DNA from: Neisseriaceae bacterium
GTDB taxonomy: Bacteria > Pseudomonadota > Gammaproteobacteria > Burkholderiales > Chromobacteriaceae
NCBI GenBank assembly: GCA_027489245.1
Contig: JAIYAC010000016.1
Coordinates: forward strand, 1 to 64,000
Direction of reading: 5' to 3'
DNA length: 64,000 nucleotides
Position numbers and translations under genes: made by a program. Positions 9,205 through 18,607 of this stretch are shown one piece after another. The notes beneath the pieces were generated by a model, which was not told where the DNA came from, made no database searches, and saw only the letters and a list, made by a program, of their open reading frames with translations. How positions within the stretch are numbered: the stretch's first letter is position 1; every line of letters begins with the position of its first letter.

Positions 9205-9672
9205 TTAGCGGCAGTTGGATGGTACAAACTTGGTATCCATTGTAACAACTGGCGTTACAGCAGTGACACCTGAACCAACCGTAACCGAGCACCCCCATTG
9301 GATACCACCAGCACCAACTGTTGGGTTCAGATACAGCACTGCGTTATCAGCTACCTGGGTGCGATAACGAATCTGGATAACACCCGATGCCAGCACTGCC
9401 ACGTCTTTCACGGCATTACCTGCGATATCAGTGTTAGTGGCCAAGCCATACGAAGCATTCTTGATACCAGTGCCACTAATAAAAGCATTGTTAGTGGAGT
9501 AGTACTCTGTAACCGCTGTTTTAGCAGCTGCAGCCAGATTCAGGCCTTCCGACACGTGGGCACGCTTGGTGTAGTCCTGGTAAGCCGGAATAGCAATAGC
9601 AGCCAGAATACCGATGATGGCCACAACAATCATCAGTTCGATCAGGGTAAAGCCCTGTTGTACGCGTTTCAT
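9205..9672 (-). CDS. Type IV major pilin-like protein, PilA/PilE family
   Basis: 155 residues. The class III signal MKRVQQG is cut by prepilin peptidase before [20 protein letters not shown], with the conserved Glu at mature position 5. The C-terminal half has two cysteines (WGC and PSNCR) forming the usual disulfide D-region, ending in PSNCR. Ser/Thr/Ala-rich stretches would suit O-glycosylation. The ATG at 9670-9672 has a GGAGT ribosome-binding site. It follows a second pilin gene by 53 nt and ends in a strong terminator. Its length and terminal position suggest the more abundant subunit, but this is inference. Confidence 0.93.
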   Translation of the reverse strand: MKRVQQGFTLIELMIVVAIIGILAAIAIPAYQDYTKRAHVSEGLNLAAAAKTAVTEYYSTNNAFISGTGIKNASYGLATNTDIAGNAVKDVAVLASGVIQIRYRTQVADNAVLYLNPTVGAGGIQWGCSVTVGSGVTAVTPVVTMDTKFVPSNCR

Positions 9673-9725
9673 AATAAACACTCCATGGTTGTATGCAAGG
9701 CTGGGCCTTGGTGGGTTACAGCTAC

Positions 9726-10160
9726 TCAATTACGGCAGTTGGATGGCAACAGCCGCGTCAAATCGTTATCGCCACTGCACACCCAGCGATAACTGCCGGA
9801 GGTGGTGACTTGCGGTGCGAGCCACACGTGCGCACCGCTAAAAATCTTGCTGCTGACTTCTACGCTAATCACACTTACCGAACCAGAAGCCTGCACATCC
9901 AGCCGGGCGATACTGCTGCCACGCGAGGCGGTGGCATCGGCAATACCGGCACTGGCGTTGCTGGCTGGCCAGCTACCGTTGGCCGCATGGTATTCCTCTA
10001 CCGCGGTTTTAGCCGCGCTGGCGGCGACCAGCACTTCGCTGATGTAAGCGCGACGTGTGTAATCCTGGTAAGCCGGTATGGCGATGGCGGCCAGGATACC
10101 GATGATGGCTACCACGATCATCAGCTCGATCAGCGTAAAACCCGATTGTAATTTGTGCAT
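9726..10160 (-). CDS. Type IV pilin, PilA/PilE family, second copy
   Basis: 144 residues: MHKLQSG leader, then [20 protein letters not shown] with Glu5, nearly identical to the neighbouring pilin over the N-terminal helix but divergent afterwards. It has the WVC...LPSNCRN disulfide loop at the C-terminus. The globular region is shorter than in the neighbour. It is the first gene after the sigma-54 promoter, so the two pilins probably form one transcript. It may be a variant major pilin or a minor pilin; sequence alone does not decide. Confidence 0.92.
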   Translation of the reverse strand: MHKLQSGFTLIELMIVVAIIGILAAIAIPAYQDYTRRAYISEVLVAASAAKTAVEEYHAANGSWPASNASAGIADATASRGSSIARLDVQASGSVSVISVEVSSKIFSGAHVWLAPQVTTSGSYRWVCSGDNDLTRLLPSNCRN

Positions 10161-10217
10161 AACTTAGCTCACTGCGCATCGTATCGGCACAGGTAACAGC
10201 AAGATCTGGGCCAATGT

Positions 10218-10233
10218 AGCAACCGCCATGCCA
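10218..10233 (-). promoter_or_regulatory. Sigma-54 promoter of the pilin pair
   Basis: On the minus strand the sequence reads TGGCATGGCGGTTGCT, matching the -24/-12 consensus TGGCAC-N5-TTGCW with the invariant GG and GC ten bases apart. It lies 58 nt upstream of the pilin ATG at 10160. Sigma-54/PilR control of pilin genes is well known in Pseudomonas and relatives; no pilS/pilR genes are in the window. Confidence 0.82.
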
Positions 10234-10406
10234 ATGGTCTGAAAAAGTACGATATCGCCTTTTATCAATGACTTACCACCGCGATTACCACCATCACACC
10301 TAGCCATGCGTGGCCTTTTTTGTCATAAGTGACAATTTTTGTCAGTTCGATAGGTCTGATACAGACGTGTTAGCATCCGGTTCATCTTTCCGAATCAGGC
10401 CTCACC

Positions 10407-11762
10407 ATGACGCAACACTCCCAGGACTGGCTGGCCCGCAGCCGCGCCGCCGTTTGGCACCCTTGCACCCAGATGAAACGCCACGAAACCCTGCCTATCG
10501 TGCCCATCGCCCGGGCGGATGGCATCTGGCTGGAAGATTTTGACGGCAAGCGCTATATCGATGCGGTCAGCTCCTGGTGGGTGAACCTGTTTGGCCACAA
10601 CCACCCGCGCATCAAGCAGGCCATCAAGGACCAGCTGGACACGCTGGAACATGTGATCCTGGCAGGCTTTACCCACCAGCCGGTGGTAGAGCTGTCGGAA
10701 AAGCTGGCCGCGCTATCCGGCCTGGGGCACGCGTTTTATGGCTCGGATGGTGCCAGTGCGACGGAAATCGCCTTGAAGATGAGCTTTCACTACTGGCGTA
10801 ATGTGAGGCAAAGCGGCAAGCAGCGTTTTATCAGCCTAGAAAACAGCTACCACGGTGAAACCGCCGGCGCGCTGGCGGTGACCGATGTGCCGCTGTTTTC
10901 TACTACCTACGCCCCGCTGCTGAAAGAAAACTACCGCGTGCCCTGCCCGGACAGCAGGTTGGCCGCAGGCGGTGAAAGCGCAGAAGACGTGGCCCTGCGT
11001 GCAGCAGATGCCCTGGCTGCCTTGCTGCACGAAAAACACCATGAGATTGCCGCCCTGATTATCGAACCGCTGGTACAAGGCGCCGCGGGGATGGCGATGT
11101 ACCACCCGGTCTACCTGCAGCGCGCCCGCGCCCTGTGCGACCAGTACCAGGTACACCTGATCGCCGATGAAATCGCGGTAGGTTTTGGCCGTACCGGCAC
11201 GCTGTTTGCCTACCAGCAAGCGGGCATTACCCCGGACTTCCTGTGCCTGTCCAAGGGGATTACCGGTGGCTACCTGCCGCTATCGTGCGTACTCACCACC
11301 GACACCGTTTACCAGGCTTTTTACGACGATGACGTTACGCGTGGCTTCCTGCACTCGCACAGCTATACCGGCAATGCCCTGGCCTGTCGTGCAGCGCTCA
11401 CCGTTTTGGCTATCTTTGAAGAAGAAGCCGTGCTGGCACGTAACCGGGATACCGCGGCCAACTTCACCCGCCACCTGGCGAGCGTGGCGGCCCACCCGGC
11501 CGTACGACACTTTCGCCAGCAGGGCATGATCTGGGCATTTGATGTGGACTGCGAGCGGCCCGACTTCGCCGTGGCATTCTTCAGTGGCATGCTGGCACGC
11601 GGCTGCCTGGTCAGGCCGATCGGTAAAACGGTGTACTTCATGCCGCCTTACATTATCGAGGAGGCACACATGTTGCAGCTGGTAGACAGTACCTGTGCCG
11701 TACTGGACGAGCTGCTGGCGGCCAAGGCCTGCTCTGGCCAGCCAGACAGCCCTTTGCCATAA
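10407..11762 (+). CDS. bioA: Adenosylmethionine-8-amino-7-oxononanoate aminotransferase
   Basis: 451 residues, class III PLP aminotransferase making 7,8-diaminononanoate from KAPA with SAM as amino donor in biotin synthesis. Features: VWHPCTQM near residue 16, SWWVN (56-60), the PLP aspartate in ADEIAVGFGRTG (D254) and the Schiff-base lysine in LSKGITGGYLPLS (K283). VWHPCTQM is typical of BioA rather than other class III transaminases. It stands alone, without bioB/F/D beside it, and no BirA-type operator was visible upstream. Confidence 0.95.
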   Translation: MTQHSQDWLARSRAAVWHPCTQMKRHETLPIVPIARADGIWLEDFDGKRYIDAVSSWWVNLFGHNHPRIKQAIKDQLDTLEHVILAGFTHQPVVELSEKLAALSGLGHAFYGSDGASATEIALKMSFHYWRNVRQSGKQRFISLENSYHGETAGALAVTDVPLFSTTYAPLLKENYRVPCPDSRLAAGGESAEDVALRAADALAALLHEKHHEIAALIIEPLVQGAAGMAMYHPVYLQRARALCDQYQVHLIADEIAVGFGRTGTLFAYQQAGITPDFLCLSKGITGGYLPLSCVLTTDTVYQAFYDDDVTRGFLHSHSYTGNALACRAALTVLAIFEEEAVLARNRDTAANFTRHLASVAAHPAVRHFRQQGMIWAFDVDCERPDFAVAFFSGMLARGCLVRPIGKTVYFMPPYIIEEAHMLQLVDSTCAVLDELLAAKACSGQPDSPLP

Positions 11763-11833
11763 ATGTTACTAGCGGTACTACTACATATTTCAATATACTT
11801 TCGTCATTAAATAGGGATTCATACCGTTTTCTG

Positions 11834-13444
11834 ATGCTGAACCTGTCGCTCAACACGCCACACCTCGACCCGGTTATGGTCATGTGTGACCCCGACCAGC
11901 TAGAGGCCTGGCTTCACCACCTGCCTTATGCCCAGCCTTTTGACTGTGCACAGCTGATCCGCGACGCCCTGGCGCAGCTCAACTGCATCAAGCTCCCGCC
12001 CGCCAGCCGCCTGCAGCTACTGCGCCTTTACCTGCAGGCACAAGACAAGCTGCTGCCAGTGCTGGAGGCCGAAGCCCGGCCCAACGACCTTACCAGCTAT
12101 GGCAAGGCGCGCCGTGCGGCCCTGCTGGCGCAGCACCTGTCGATATTGATCCACAACGGTTTCAAGCGCGTACTGCTCGACCGCAGCCAGGAACACGGCC
12201 TGTTTGCGCTGGACCGGCACAAGCTCGAAGCGCTGAACCTCACCATGCTCAGCGCCCGCCAGCTCGCCCTGCTGTATGCCCGCACCTACACGCCGTTTCC
12301 CGCAGGCTTCTGGCACGACTGCCACCAGATCTTTCTTTACGTGTTGCAACAAGGATGGGAAAGCAAGGCGCTGAGCGATAAAGAAGACAGCCTGGGCTCG
12401 CTGTATCGCCAGCTGCTGCTGCTGGGGCTCACCGCCAGCAACCGCATGGAGCCGGCGCTGATCGACTACACCCTGCTGCTGATACGCAAATACGCCAAAT
12501 GCCTGCACCTGGTACAGGTAGACCGCCTGCCAGAGCGGCATGGCGCGTTTCTTTACCAGCCAGAAGCAGACAGCCCGCCGCGCTTTCACAGCGAGCTGCC
12601 CCCCAGCCAGGCCACGCCACACTGGTGGGTTATCGATACCCAGGCACTACAGCACGAGCTGCTGGAAAAACTGCTCAGCTTGCAGCGCCTGGCACAGAAC
12701 CACAACGAAGACACCCTGTTGGCAGAGGAAATCCGCCGCGTGCTGCGCCTGATGGAAACCTGGCAAAGCGCGCCACAGCGCCGCCATGCGCGGCACGACA
12801 GCCAGCAACAGGTCGAGCTGGTTACCCTGCTGCCTACCTGCTGGTTTATTGCCAACCAGGCCAGCTGGGACTTTGCCACCCCACCAGAGCACATGCCGCA
12901 GGTGCTGGCAGCCAAACAGGATGGTGTAGAAATCCACAGCCCGGACGACCCGGCACCGCCTGTGGCCAAACCTGCCCGGCCACTGCCCGCCGCGCCGGCC
13001 AGCATTACCATGCAAAACCTGAGCGCCTCGGGCATGTTGCTGCGTGGCGAGTCACTACAGCACCCGCTGCGCACCGGCGAGCTGGCCATGCTGCGCTTGC
13101 CGGGCAAGCTATGGCACCTGGCTGTCATACGCTGGGTCAACCTGCGCGGTGAAGGCATGGAAGCCGAATGCGGGCTGGAACAGCTGGGCCCGCTGCCCGA
13201 CGCCGTCATGCTGATGCCGGTCATTACCCACCCCAACGACCACTTCCAGATGGCGCTAAACCTGCCTGCCCTGCCACGCAGCGGCCGCCCAGCCATGCTG
13301 GTGATACCCGGCCGGCAATACCAGAAACTGCGCGAGTTCCGCATGCTGACCGCACAGGGCGAGCAGCTGATCCGCACCACCACACTCGACTCGCAAACCG
13401 CCTACTACCAGTTCGTGGAATATCGCCCCAGCAGCGAGTTCTGA
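11834..13444 (+). CDS. Large protein with C-terminal PilZ-like domain
   Basis: 536 residues. The first ~310 are predominantly alpha-helical, with no membrane segment or motif that I recognise. The C-terminal part looks like PilZ, the c-di-GMP-binding beta-barrel: an RxxxR element (RRHAR at about 315-319) and, after a long insertion, NLSASGMLL (the D/NxSxxG element, about 396-404), then strands [10 protein letters not shown] and HLAVIRWVN. The distance between the two elements (about 80 residues) is far more than the usual 20-30, so ligand binding is uncertain. No ribosome-binding site is clear. It could be a c-di-GMP effector for pili or motility; pilins lie 2 kb away but are not co-transcribed. 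Confidence 0.6.
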   Translation: MLNLSLNTPHLDPVMVMCDPDQLEAWLHHLPYAQPFDCAQLIRDALAQLNCIKLPPASRLQLLRLYLQAQDKLLPVLEAEARPNDLTSYGKARRAALLAQHLSILIHNGFKRVLLDRSQEHGLFALDRHKLEALNLTMLSARQLALLYARTYTPFPAGFWHDCHQIFLYVLQQGWESKALSDKEDSLGSLYRQLLLLGLTASNRMEPALIDYTLLLIRKYAKCLHLVQVDRLPERHGAFLYQPEADSPPRFHSELPPSQATPHWWVIDTQALQHELLEKLLSLQRLAQNHNEDTLLAEEIRRVLRLMETWQSAPQRRHARHDSQQQVELVTLLPTCWFIANQASWDFATPPEHMPQVLAAKQDGVEIHSPDDPAPPVAKPARPLPAAPASITMQNLSASGMLLRGESLQHPLRTGELAMLRLPGKLWHLAVIRWVNLRGEGMEAECGLEQLGPLPDAVMLMPVITHPNDHFQMALNLPALPRSGRPAMLVIPGRQYQKLREFRMLTAQGEQLIRTTTLDSQTAYYQFVEYRPSSEF

Positions 13445-13514
13445 CGCAGCGCACCATCCGCACGGAATGCGTTACACTGGCACTTCGTTTTTTGTCGAAC
13501 AGGAAGCAGTAGGG

Positions 13515-14633
13515 ATGCAATCGGTGATTCATACCGCCACGCGCATCGTGGTGAAAGTAGGCTCCAGCCTGGTAACCAACGACGGCAAAGGCCTGGACCA
13601 CGGCGCACTGGCGCGCTGGGCCGCCGAAATTGCCGAGCTGCGCCGCCGCGGCAAACAAGTGGTGCTGGTTTCCAGCGGTGCCATCGCCGAAGGCTGCCAG
13701 CGCCTGGGCTGGGCCAAGCGCCCCAAGGCCGTGCACGAGCTGCAAGCCGCCGCCGCCGTGGGCCAGATGGGCCTGTGCCAGGCGTATGAAAGCGCCTTCC
13801 GCGAATACGGTCTGCAAACCGCCCAGGTACTGCTCACGCACGAAGACCTGTCCGACCGCCTGCGTTACCTCAATGCGCGCACCACGCTGTCCACCCTGCT
13901 CACCCTGGGCGTTGTCCCCATCATCAACGAGAACGACACCGTGGTCACCAGCGAAATCCGCTTTGGTGATAACGACACGCTGGGCGCGCTGGTCACCAAC
14001 CTGATCGAGGCCGACGCGCTGGTGATTCTCACCGACCAGCGCGGCCTGTACAGCGCCGACCCGCGCAAAGACCCCGACGCCGAATTCATCCACGACGCCG
14101 AAGCCGGCAACCCGGCACTGGAAGCCATGGCCGGCGGTGCCGGCTCCAGCGTGGGTACGGGTGGCATGTACACCAAGATCATCGCCGCCAAGCGTGCCGC
14201 ACGCAGCGGTGCCGCCACCGTGATTGCCAGCGGCCGCGAAGCCAGCGTGCTGTCGCGCCTGGCCGACGGCGAAGCCATCGGCACCCAGCTGAACGCCCCC
14301 ACCACCCGCCTGGCCGCGCGCAAGCAGTGGCTGGCCGACCACCTGCAGCTGTCCGGCAAGCTGGTACTGGATGCCGGTGCCGCGCTGGCGGTACGCGAAA
14401 AGGGCACCAGCCTGCTGCCCGTGGGCGTAGTCGCGGTAGAAGGCAGCTTCCTGCGTGGCGATGCCGTGGCCTGTGTGGATGAGCAAGGGCAAGAGGTATC
14501 GCGTGGCCTGGTGAACTACAGCTCCGAAGAAGCGCGCCTGATCATGCGCAAAGCTACGCGTGACATCGAAGGCGTGCTGGGCTATCTGGTGGAGCCGGAG
14601 CTGGTACACCGCGACAATATGGTCACGCTGTAA
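13515..14633 (+). CDS. proB: Glutamate 5-kinase
   Basis: 372 residues. It phosphorylates glutamate to gamma-glutamyl phosphate, the first step of proline synthesis. The amino-acid kinase domain begins [17 protein letters not shown]; it has [15 protein letters not shown] and [19 protein letters not shown] (substrate and ATP sites). The C-terminal ~75 residues form a PUA domain, as in E. coli ProB. I chose ATG 13515 over the upstream in-frame ATG 13467 because the family starts just before RIVVKVG. Its partner proA is 33 kb away at 47900-49159, so the pathway is not an operon here. Confidence 0.96.
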   Translation: MQSVIHTATRIVVKVGSSLVTNDGKGLDHGALARWAAEIAELRRRGKQVVLVSSGAIAEGCQRLGWAKRPKAVHELQAAAAVGQMGLCQAYESAFREYGLQTAQVLLTHEDLSDRLRYLNARTTLSTLLTLGVVPIINENDTVVTSEIRFGDNDTLGALVTNLIEADALVILTDQRGLYSADPRKDPDAEFIHDAEAGNPALEAMAGGAGSSVGTGGMYTKIIAAKRAARSGAATVIASGREASVLSRLADGEAIGTQLNAPTTRLAARKQWLADHLQLSGKLVLDAGAALAVREKGTSLLPVGVVAVEGSFLRGDAVACVDEQGQEVSRGLVNYSSEEARLIMRKATRDIEGVLGYLVEPELVHRDNMVTL

Positions 14634-14665
14634 ACACGTGTGGCGGGCCGTTGCGGCCAACCTGG

Positions 14666-14699
14666 ATGCCGTTCCCCCTCACGGGAGAACGGCATTTTT
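14666..14699 (+). terminator. Terminator after proB
   Basis: Stem ATGCCGTTC/GAACGGCAT with a 12-nt loop, followed by TTTTT. A TGCGGCCAACCT word (14652) lies immediately before the stem. Confidence 0.8.
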
Positions 14700-14710
14700 C
14701 ATGGCCGTCG

Positions 14711-16234
14711 CTACAAGCTGTCCACATCCTGCAAATAGGCCTCGGCCTGCGCCAGCAGTGCCTGGCGCGCGCCTTCATCCATCTTGCGCCAGCTGGCGTA
14801 AGGCATGGCCAGGCGCGGGTTGGCCGCCAGCACCGCCTCGTGCCGCGCCAGAAAATGCCAGTACAGGCTGTTGAACGGGCAGGCAGCGGGGCCGGTTTTC
14901 TGCTTCACCGCATAACGGCAATGCGCACAGTGGTCGCCCATGCGCGACAGGTAAGCGCCGCCGGACACATACGGCTTGCTAGCCATGAAGCCGCCGTCCG
15001 CCCACTGGCTCATGCCGCGCGTATTGGGCTGCTCCACCCACTCGAAAGCATCGATATAAATGCCCAGATACCAGGCGTCTACCTCGTCCGGATCACAACC
15101 CAGCAGCAGGGCGATATTGCCGGTAACCATCAGGCGCTGAATATGGTGAGCATAGGCGTGCTGCAGGCTGCCGCGCACCGCCTGCGCCACACAGGCCATG
15201 CCGGTATCGCCATCCCAGAACCAGCGCGGTAGTGGCCGGCGGTGCTGCAGCGCGTTGACGCTGCCAAAATCCGGCCGTGCCCAGTACACGCCGCGCACGT
15301 ATTCGCGCCAGCCCAGAATCTGGCGGATAAAGCCCTCCACGCTGGCCAGCGGTAGCGTGGGGTCGCTGCGCCAGGCGGCCTCGGCAGCCTGTACCACCTC
15401 GTGCGGCGACAGCATTTTGGTATTCAGCGCAAAGCTCAGCCCGCTGTGAAACAGCCAGACCTCGCCGTGCACCAGCGCGTCCTGATAGCGGCCAAAATGG
15501 CGCAGCCGCTGCTGGATGAAGTCCGCCAGCCAGGCGCGGGCCTCGCGCCGGGTCAGCGGCCACGGCAGCGCGTCGGCCTGCGGCTCGCCCAGCGTCTGCA
15601 CACCGGCCTCGACTATCTCTTGCCACAACGCCCGCAGATCGTGGGCGGCAAACGGCCACGGCACCAGCGCGACCTCGCCGCGGTAGGGCTCGCGGTTGGC
15701 CGCATCGTAGTTCCACTGCCCGCCGGCCGGCTTGCCAGCCGCATCCAGCAGCACGCCGTGCTGCTGCCGCATGCGGCGATAGAAGGTTTCCATACGCCAG
15801 CCCTTGCTGCCAAACAGCCGTGCGGCCTCGTCACGCGTGGTATAGAAGTGCTCGCTGTCCACCTGCTGCAGCGGCAGGCCCAGCTGCTGCGGCAGCGCGG
15901 CCAGCAGCGCATCTACCCGACGCTCGTCAGCCTGCTGGCATGCCAGGCTGCTGGCGCCATAGTGCGCGGCCAACCATGCCAGGTTGGCCGCAAAGTCGTG
16001 CCGGTTGGCCGCATCGCCAATGCGTAGGTAATGCACGCGGTGGCCCGCGGCCTGCAGCGCGTCGGCAAAGCCGCGCATGGCGGCAAACAGCGCCAGCACC
16101 TTTTGCGCGTGGTGGCGCACGTAGCCGGCTTCGCTACGGGTTTCCATCAGCACGTACACCACGTCGTCGCGGCGTTCGCGGTACCAGCTGTGGGCGGCGT
16201 TGAGCTGGTCGCCCAGGATCAGGCGCAGTTGCAT
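14711..16234 (-). CDS. phrB: Iron-sulfur bacterial cryptochrome / (6-4) photolyase, PhrB type
   Basis: 507 residues. FeS-BCP proteins repair UV-induced (6-4) photoproducts using FAD, a lumazine antenna and a [4Fe-4S] cluster. The N-terminal start MQLRLILGDQLNAAHSWY is typical. Cysteines at 348 (GMAC), 436 and 439 (DHCAHC) and 452 (AACPFNSLYW) reproduce the order and spacing of the cluster ligands of Agrobacterium PhrB (350, 438, 441, 454). The FAD-binding C-terminal part has WYLGIYIDAFEWVEQPNTRGMS. The ATG at 16232-16234 is chosen; longer readings overlap the next gene. It is last in a minus-strand run. Confidence 0.93.
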   Translation of the reverse strand: MQLRLILGDQLNAAHSWYRERRDDVVYVLMETRSEAGYVRHHAQKVLALFAAMRGFADALQAAGHRVHYLRIGDAANRHDFAANLAWLAAHYGASSLACQQADERRVDALLAALPQQLGLPLQQVDSEHFYTTRDEAARLFGSKGWRMETFYRRMRQQHGVLLDAAGKPAGGQWNYDAANREPYRGEVALVPWPFAAHDLRALWQEIVEAGVQTLGEPQADALPWPLTRREARAWLADFIQQRLRHFGRYQDALVHGEVWLFHSGLSFALNTKMLSPHEVVQAAEAAWRSDPTLPLASVEGFIRQILGWREYVRGVYWARPDFGSVNALQHRRPLPRWFWDGDTGMACVAQAVRGSLQHAYAHHIQRLMVTGNIALLLGCDPDEVDAWYLGIYIDAFEWVEQPNTRGMSQWADGGFMASKPYVSGGAYLSRMGDHCAHCRYAVKQKTGPAACPFNSLYWHFLARHEAVLAANPRLAMPYASWRKMDEGARQALLAQAEAYLQDVDSL

Positions 16235-16296
16235 GGCAGGCTCCAAAACAAACGGCCCGCCTGCGTGGCGAGCCGTGTGGTAACGAATAAAAGGGC

Positions 16297-16713
16297 TTAC
16301 ACCGCGTCGTCGTCTTCCTTGCGCTGGCGGCGCTGGTCGCGCGTGCTTTCGGCAACCCGCACGATCACGTAAGCCACCATGGCGCACAGAAAGAACAGCA
16401 ACATGACCCACGAGATCTGCGACAGCGTGTCGATCACGGTGCGGTAGATTTCGATAGTCCAGCGCGGGCCGGTCAGCTCGATGGTCTGCTCGCGGCCGGT
16501 TTGCAGGTATTTCTGGATTTCATACGTGCTGACACCGCCGGACACACCGACCACCACAATGGCGAAGCTCATGTATTTGCGCCAGGCGTCGGCCAGCTCC
16601 GGCCCGATGATGCTTTTCAGGATTTTCAGCACGGCGTCGCTGAAAAAGCGCGCCACCAGTACCGAGGTCAGCAGCGCAACGGCCAGCGTCACAACGAGCA
16701 AGGCGTAAAACAT
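16297..16713 (-). CDS. Membrane protein of unknown function
   Basis: 138 residues. It has an N-terminal membrane segment (about 2-22), a second hydrophobic stretch around 50-60 (FAIVVVGVSGGV), and a third at about 100-118 (WVMLLFFLCAMVAYVIV), then a charged tail RDQRRQRKEDDD. I do not recognise the family. The ribosome-binding site GGGAG precedes the ATG. It sits between an amidotransferase gene and the photolyase gene on the same strand. Confidence 0.8.
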   Translation of the reverse strand: MFYALLVVTLAVALLTSVLVARFFSDAVLKILKSIIGPELADAWRKYMSFAIVVVGVSGGVSTYEIQKYLQTGREQTIELTGPRWTIEIYRTVIDTLSQISWVMLLFFLCAMVAYVIVRVAESTRDQRRQRKEDDDAV

Positions 16714-16756
16714 GGTTTCTCCCTTTTGGTATGCCTATGGTTGGCTTGGCTGCATT

Positions 16757-17479
16757 CTACGCCGTAGCGGGCCCGGCCAGCAAAACGGCGAAACGGCGCA
16801 GCAGGCTGGCTGCCTCGGGCGTGGGGCAAACCTGCTGCGCCAGCTGTGGCGGCTGCAGGCCGGCTTTTTCCAGCGCGGGCGCTGCCAGCTGGATGAAGTG
16901 GCGGGTGGAGTCGGCGTCGAATTCCGGGTGAAACTGCAAACCCCAGGTATTGCCCAGGCGGAACGCGTGGTGCGGCTCCATCTCGTTGCTGGCCAATAGC
17001 GTGGCGCCAGGCGGCAGGCGCAGCACGGTTTGCCAATGAAAAGCGTTGGCCGCAAAGCGTGGCGGCAGGCCGCCTAGCAGCGGGTCCGCCGCTGCGTGTT
17101 CGTGGCGCTGGATCTGCACCGAGCCGACCTCCGGCCCCTGCGGGTGGTAGCCCACCTCGCCGCCCAGCGCGTGCGCCAGCAGCTGGTGGCCAAAGCAGAT
17201 ACCCAGCAGCGGCAGCTGCGCGGCGTGGGCTTCGCGCAGCCAGGCCGCCGTGGCCTCGCTCCACGGCAGGCGGTCGCTGACCATGGCCAGCGAGCCGGTG
17301 ATCACCGCCCCGGCCACCTGTTCTACCGGCGGCAGCGTCTCGCCCGCGGCTACCCACACCACGCGCCAGCTACCGGGCTGCTCGCCCATTTCGCGCACGA
17401 TCCAGTCTTCAAAGCGCCCGCGGCTATCGCGCACCGGGGTGCCGGGCTCACCGGTCTTGATGATCAGTTTCTGCTTCAT
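16757..17479 (-). CDS. Class I glutamine amidotransferase-like protein
   Basis: 240 residues, stand-alone GATase1 fold related to the GuaA amidotransferase subunit. The nucleophile elbow GICFGHQ places Cys at 95, and FHPEF gives the His184/Glu186 pair, so the triad is intact. Stand-alone members of this group include gamma-Glu-polyamine or folate-type hydrolases and uncharacterised GMP-synthase-like proteins; the substrate cannot be read here. It begins 2 nt after the ruvB stop on the same strand, so it is probably co-transcribed with ruvB. Confidence 0.85.
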   Translation of the reverse strand: MKQKLIIKTGEPGTPVRDSRGRFEDWIVREMGEQPGSWRVVWVAAGETLPPVEQVAGAVITGSLAMVSDRLPWSEATAAWLREAHAAQLPLLGICFGHQLLAHALGGEVGYHPQGPEVGSVQIQRHEHAAADPLLGGLPPRFAANAFHWQTVLRLPPGATLLASNEMEPHHAFRLGNTWGLQFHPEFDADSTRHFIQLAAPALEKAGLQPPQLAQQVCPTPEAASLLRRFAVLLAGPATA

Positions 17480-17481
17480 GC

Positions 17482-18516
17482 TCAGTCTTTCACGGGCAGG
17501 CCAAAGTGCGTGTACGCCAGTGCGGTCGCCATGCGGCCACGCGGGGTACGCTGCAGGTAGCCCTGCTGGATCAGATAGGGTTCGATCACGTCTTCGATGG
17601 TGTCGGTGGATTCGCCAATGGCCGCGCCCACGTTGTCCAGGCCAACCGGCCCGCCACCGAATTTATCCAGTATGGCCTGAAGCAATTTGCGGTCCATCAC
17701 ATCCAGCCCGGCCGGGTCTACGTCCAGCATGGCCAGCGCGGCGTCGGCCACCTGCGCGCTCACAATGCCATTGGCGCGCACCTCGGCGTAATCGCGCACG
17801 CGGCGCAGCAGGCGGTTGGCAATACGCGGCGTACCGCGGCTGCGGCGTGCTACCTCGAAAGCGCCGTCGTCGGCCAGCTCCACGTTCAGCAGGCCGGCCG
17901 AACGGCTGACAATCCGCGTCAGCTCTTCGGCGGTGTAAAACTCCAGCCGCGCCACGATGCCGAAACGGTCGCGCAACGGGTTGGTGAGCATGCCGGCGCG
18001 CGTGGTGGCACCGATCAGCGTGAACGGCGGCAGGTCGATTTTTACCGAACGTGCAGCCGGGCCTTCGCCGATCATGATGTCGATCTGGTAATCCTCTAGC
18101 GCCGGGTAGAGGATTTCCTCCACCACCGGGCTCAGGCGGTGGATTTCGTCGATGAACAGCACGTCGTGCGGTTCCAGGTTGGTCAGCAGCGCGGCCAGGT
18201 CGCCGGCGCGCTCCAGCACCGGGCCGCTGGTCTGGCGCAGATTCACGCCCATCTCGCGCGCCACAATGTGCGCCAGCGTGGTCTTGCCCAGGCCTGGCGG
18301 GCCGAACAGCAGCACGTGGTCCAGCGCCTCGCCGCGTTTTTTGGCGGCCTCGATGAAGATTTCCAGCTGCTCGCGCGCCTTTTTCTGGCCCACGTACTCG
18401 TCCAGCATCTTGGGGCGCAGCGCGCGCTCCAGCGCCTCTTCCTGCTCGGAAGCACGCTGCGGGGTAACAATGCGGCGCTCGGGCGCGCCGCCGATCAGGT
18501 TATCGGTCTGGATCAT
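17482..18516 (-). CDS. ruvB: Holliday junction branch-migration helicase RuvB
   Basis: 344 residues, AAA+ motor of the RuvAB complex that drives branch migration of Holliday junctions. It contains Walker [10 protein letters not shown] (72-80), Walker B DEIHRL, sensor region GATTRAGML and the C-terminal winged helix ending in [13 protein letters not shown]. The ATG at 18514-18516 gives the usual N-terminus [10 protein letters not shown]. It is separated from ruvA (20174-20767) by an SDR and a NYN gene on the same strand, whereas ruvA and ruvB are adjacent in many bacteria. Confidence 0.97.
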   Translation of the reverse strand: MIQTDNLIGGAPERRIVTPQRASEQEEALERALRPKMLDEYVGQKKAREQLEIFIEAAKKRGEALDHVLLFGPPGLGKTTLAHIVAREMGVNLRQTSGPVLERAGDLAALLTNLEPHDVLFIDEIHRLSPVVEEILYPALEDYQIDIMIGEGPAARSVKIDLPPFTLIGATTRAGMLTNPLRDRFGIVARLEFYTAEELTRIVSRSAGLLNVELADDGAFEVARRSRGTPRIANRLLRRVRDYAEVRANGIVSAQVADAALAMLDVDPAGLDVMDRKLLQAILDKFGGGPVGLDNVGAAIGESTDTIEDVIEPYLIQQGYLQRTPRGRMATALAYTHFGLPVKD

Positions 18517-18573
18517 GACGAAGTCGCTAACAGGCAATAGGCTGATGTTACCACCGCAGGGCAACGCCCTGCG

Positions 18574-18593
18574 TGCGGCCAACGTTGGCCGCA
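18574..18593. repeat. Perfect palindrome made of two overlapping uptake-like words
   Basis: TGCGGCCAACGTTGGCCGCA, a 20-bp perfect palindrome formed by two inverted copies of TGCGGCCAAC. It lies between the NYN gene (stop 18608) and ruvB (start 18516). It could form a hairpin but has no T-run. Confidence 0.9.
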
Positions 18594-18607
18594 GCAGTAC
18601 AGCGTAT

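Noticed and set aside
9673..9725. A second sigma-54-like box just before the pilin at 9205-9672
   Set aside because: GGCCCAGCCTTGC has the GG and GC only nine bases apart instead of ten, so it should not work; the promoter upstream of the first pilin is correct.
10161..10406. BirA operator upstream of bioA
   Set aside because: I looked for TTGTAAACC-type arms and saw none.
16235..16411. N-terminal extension of the photolyase frame
   Set aside because: It would overlap the membrane-protein gene and precede the conserved MQLRLILGDQLN start of the family.
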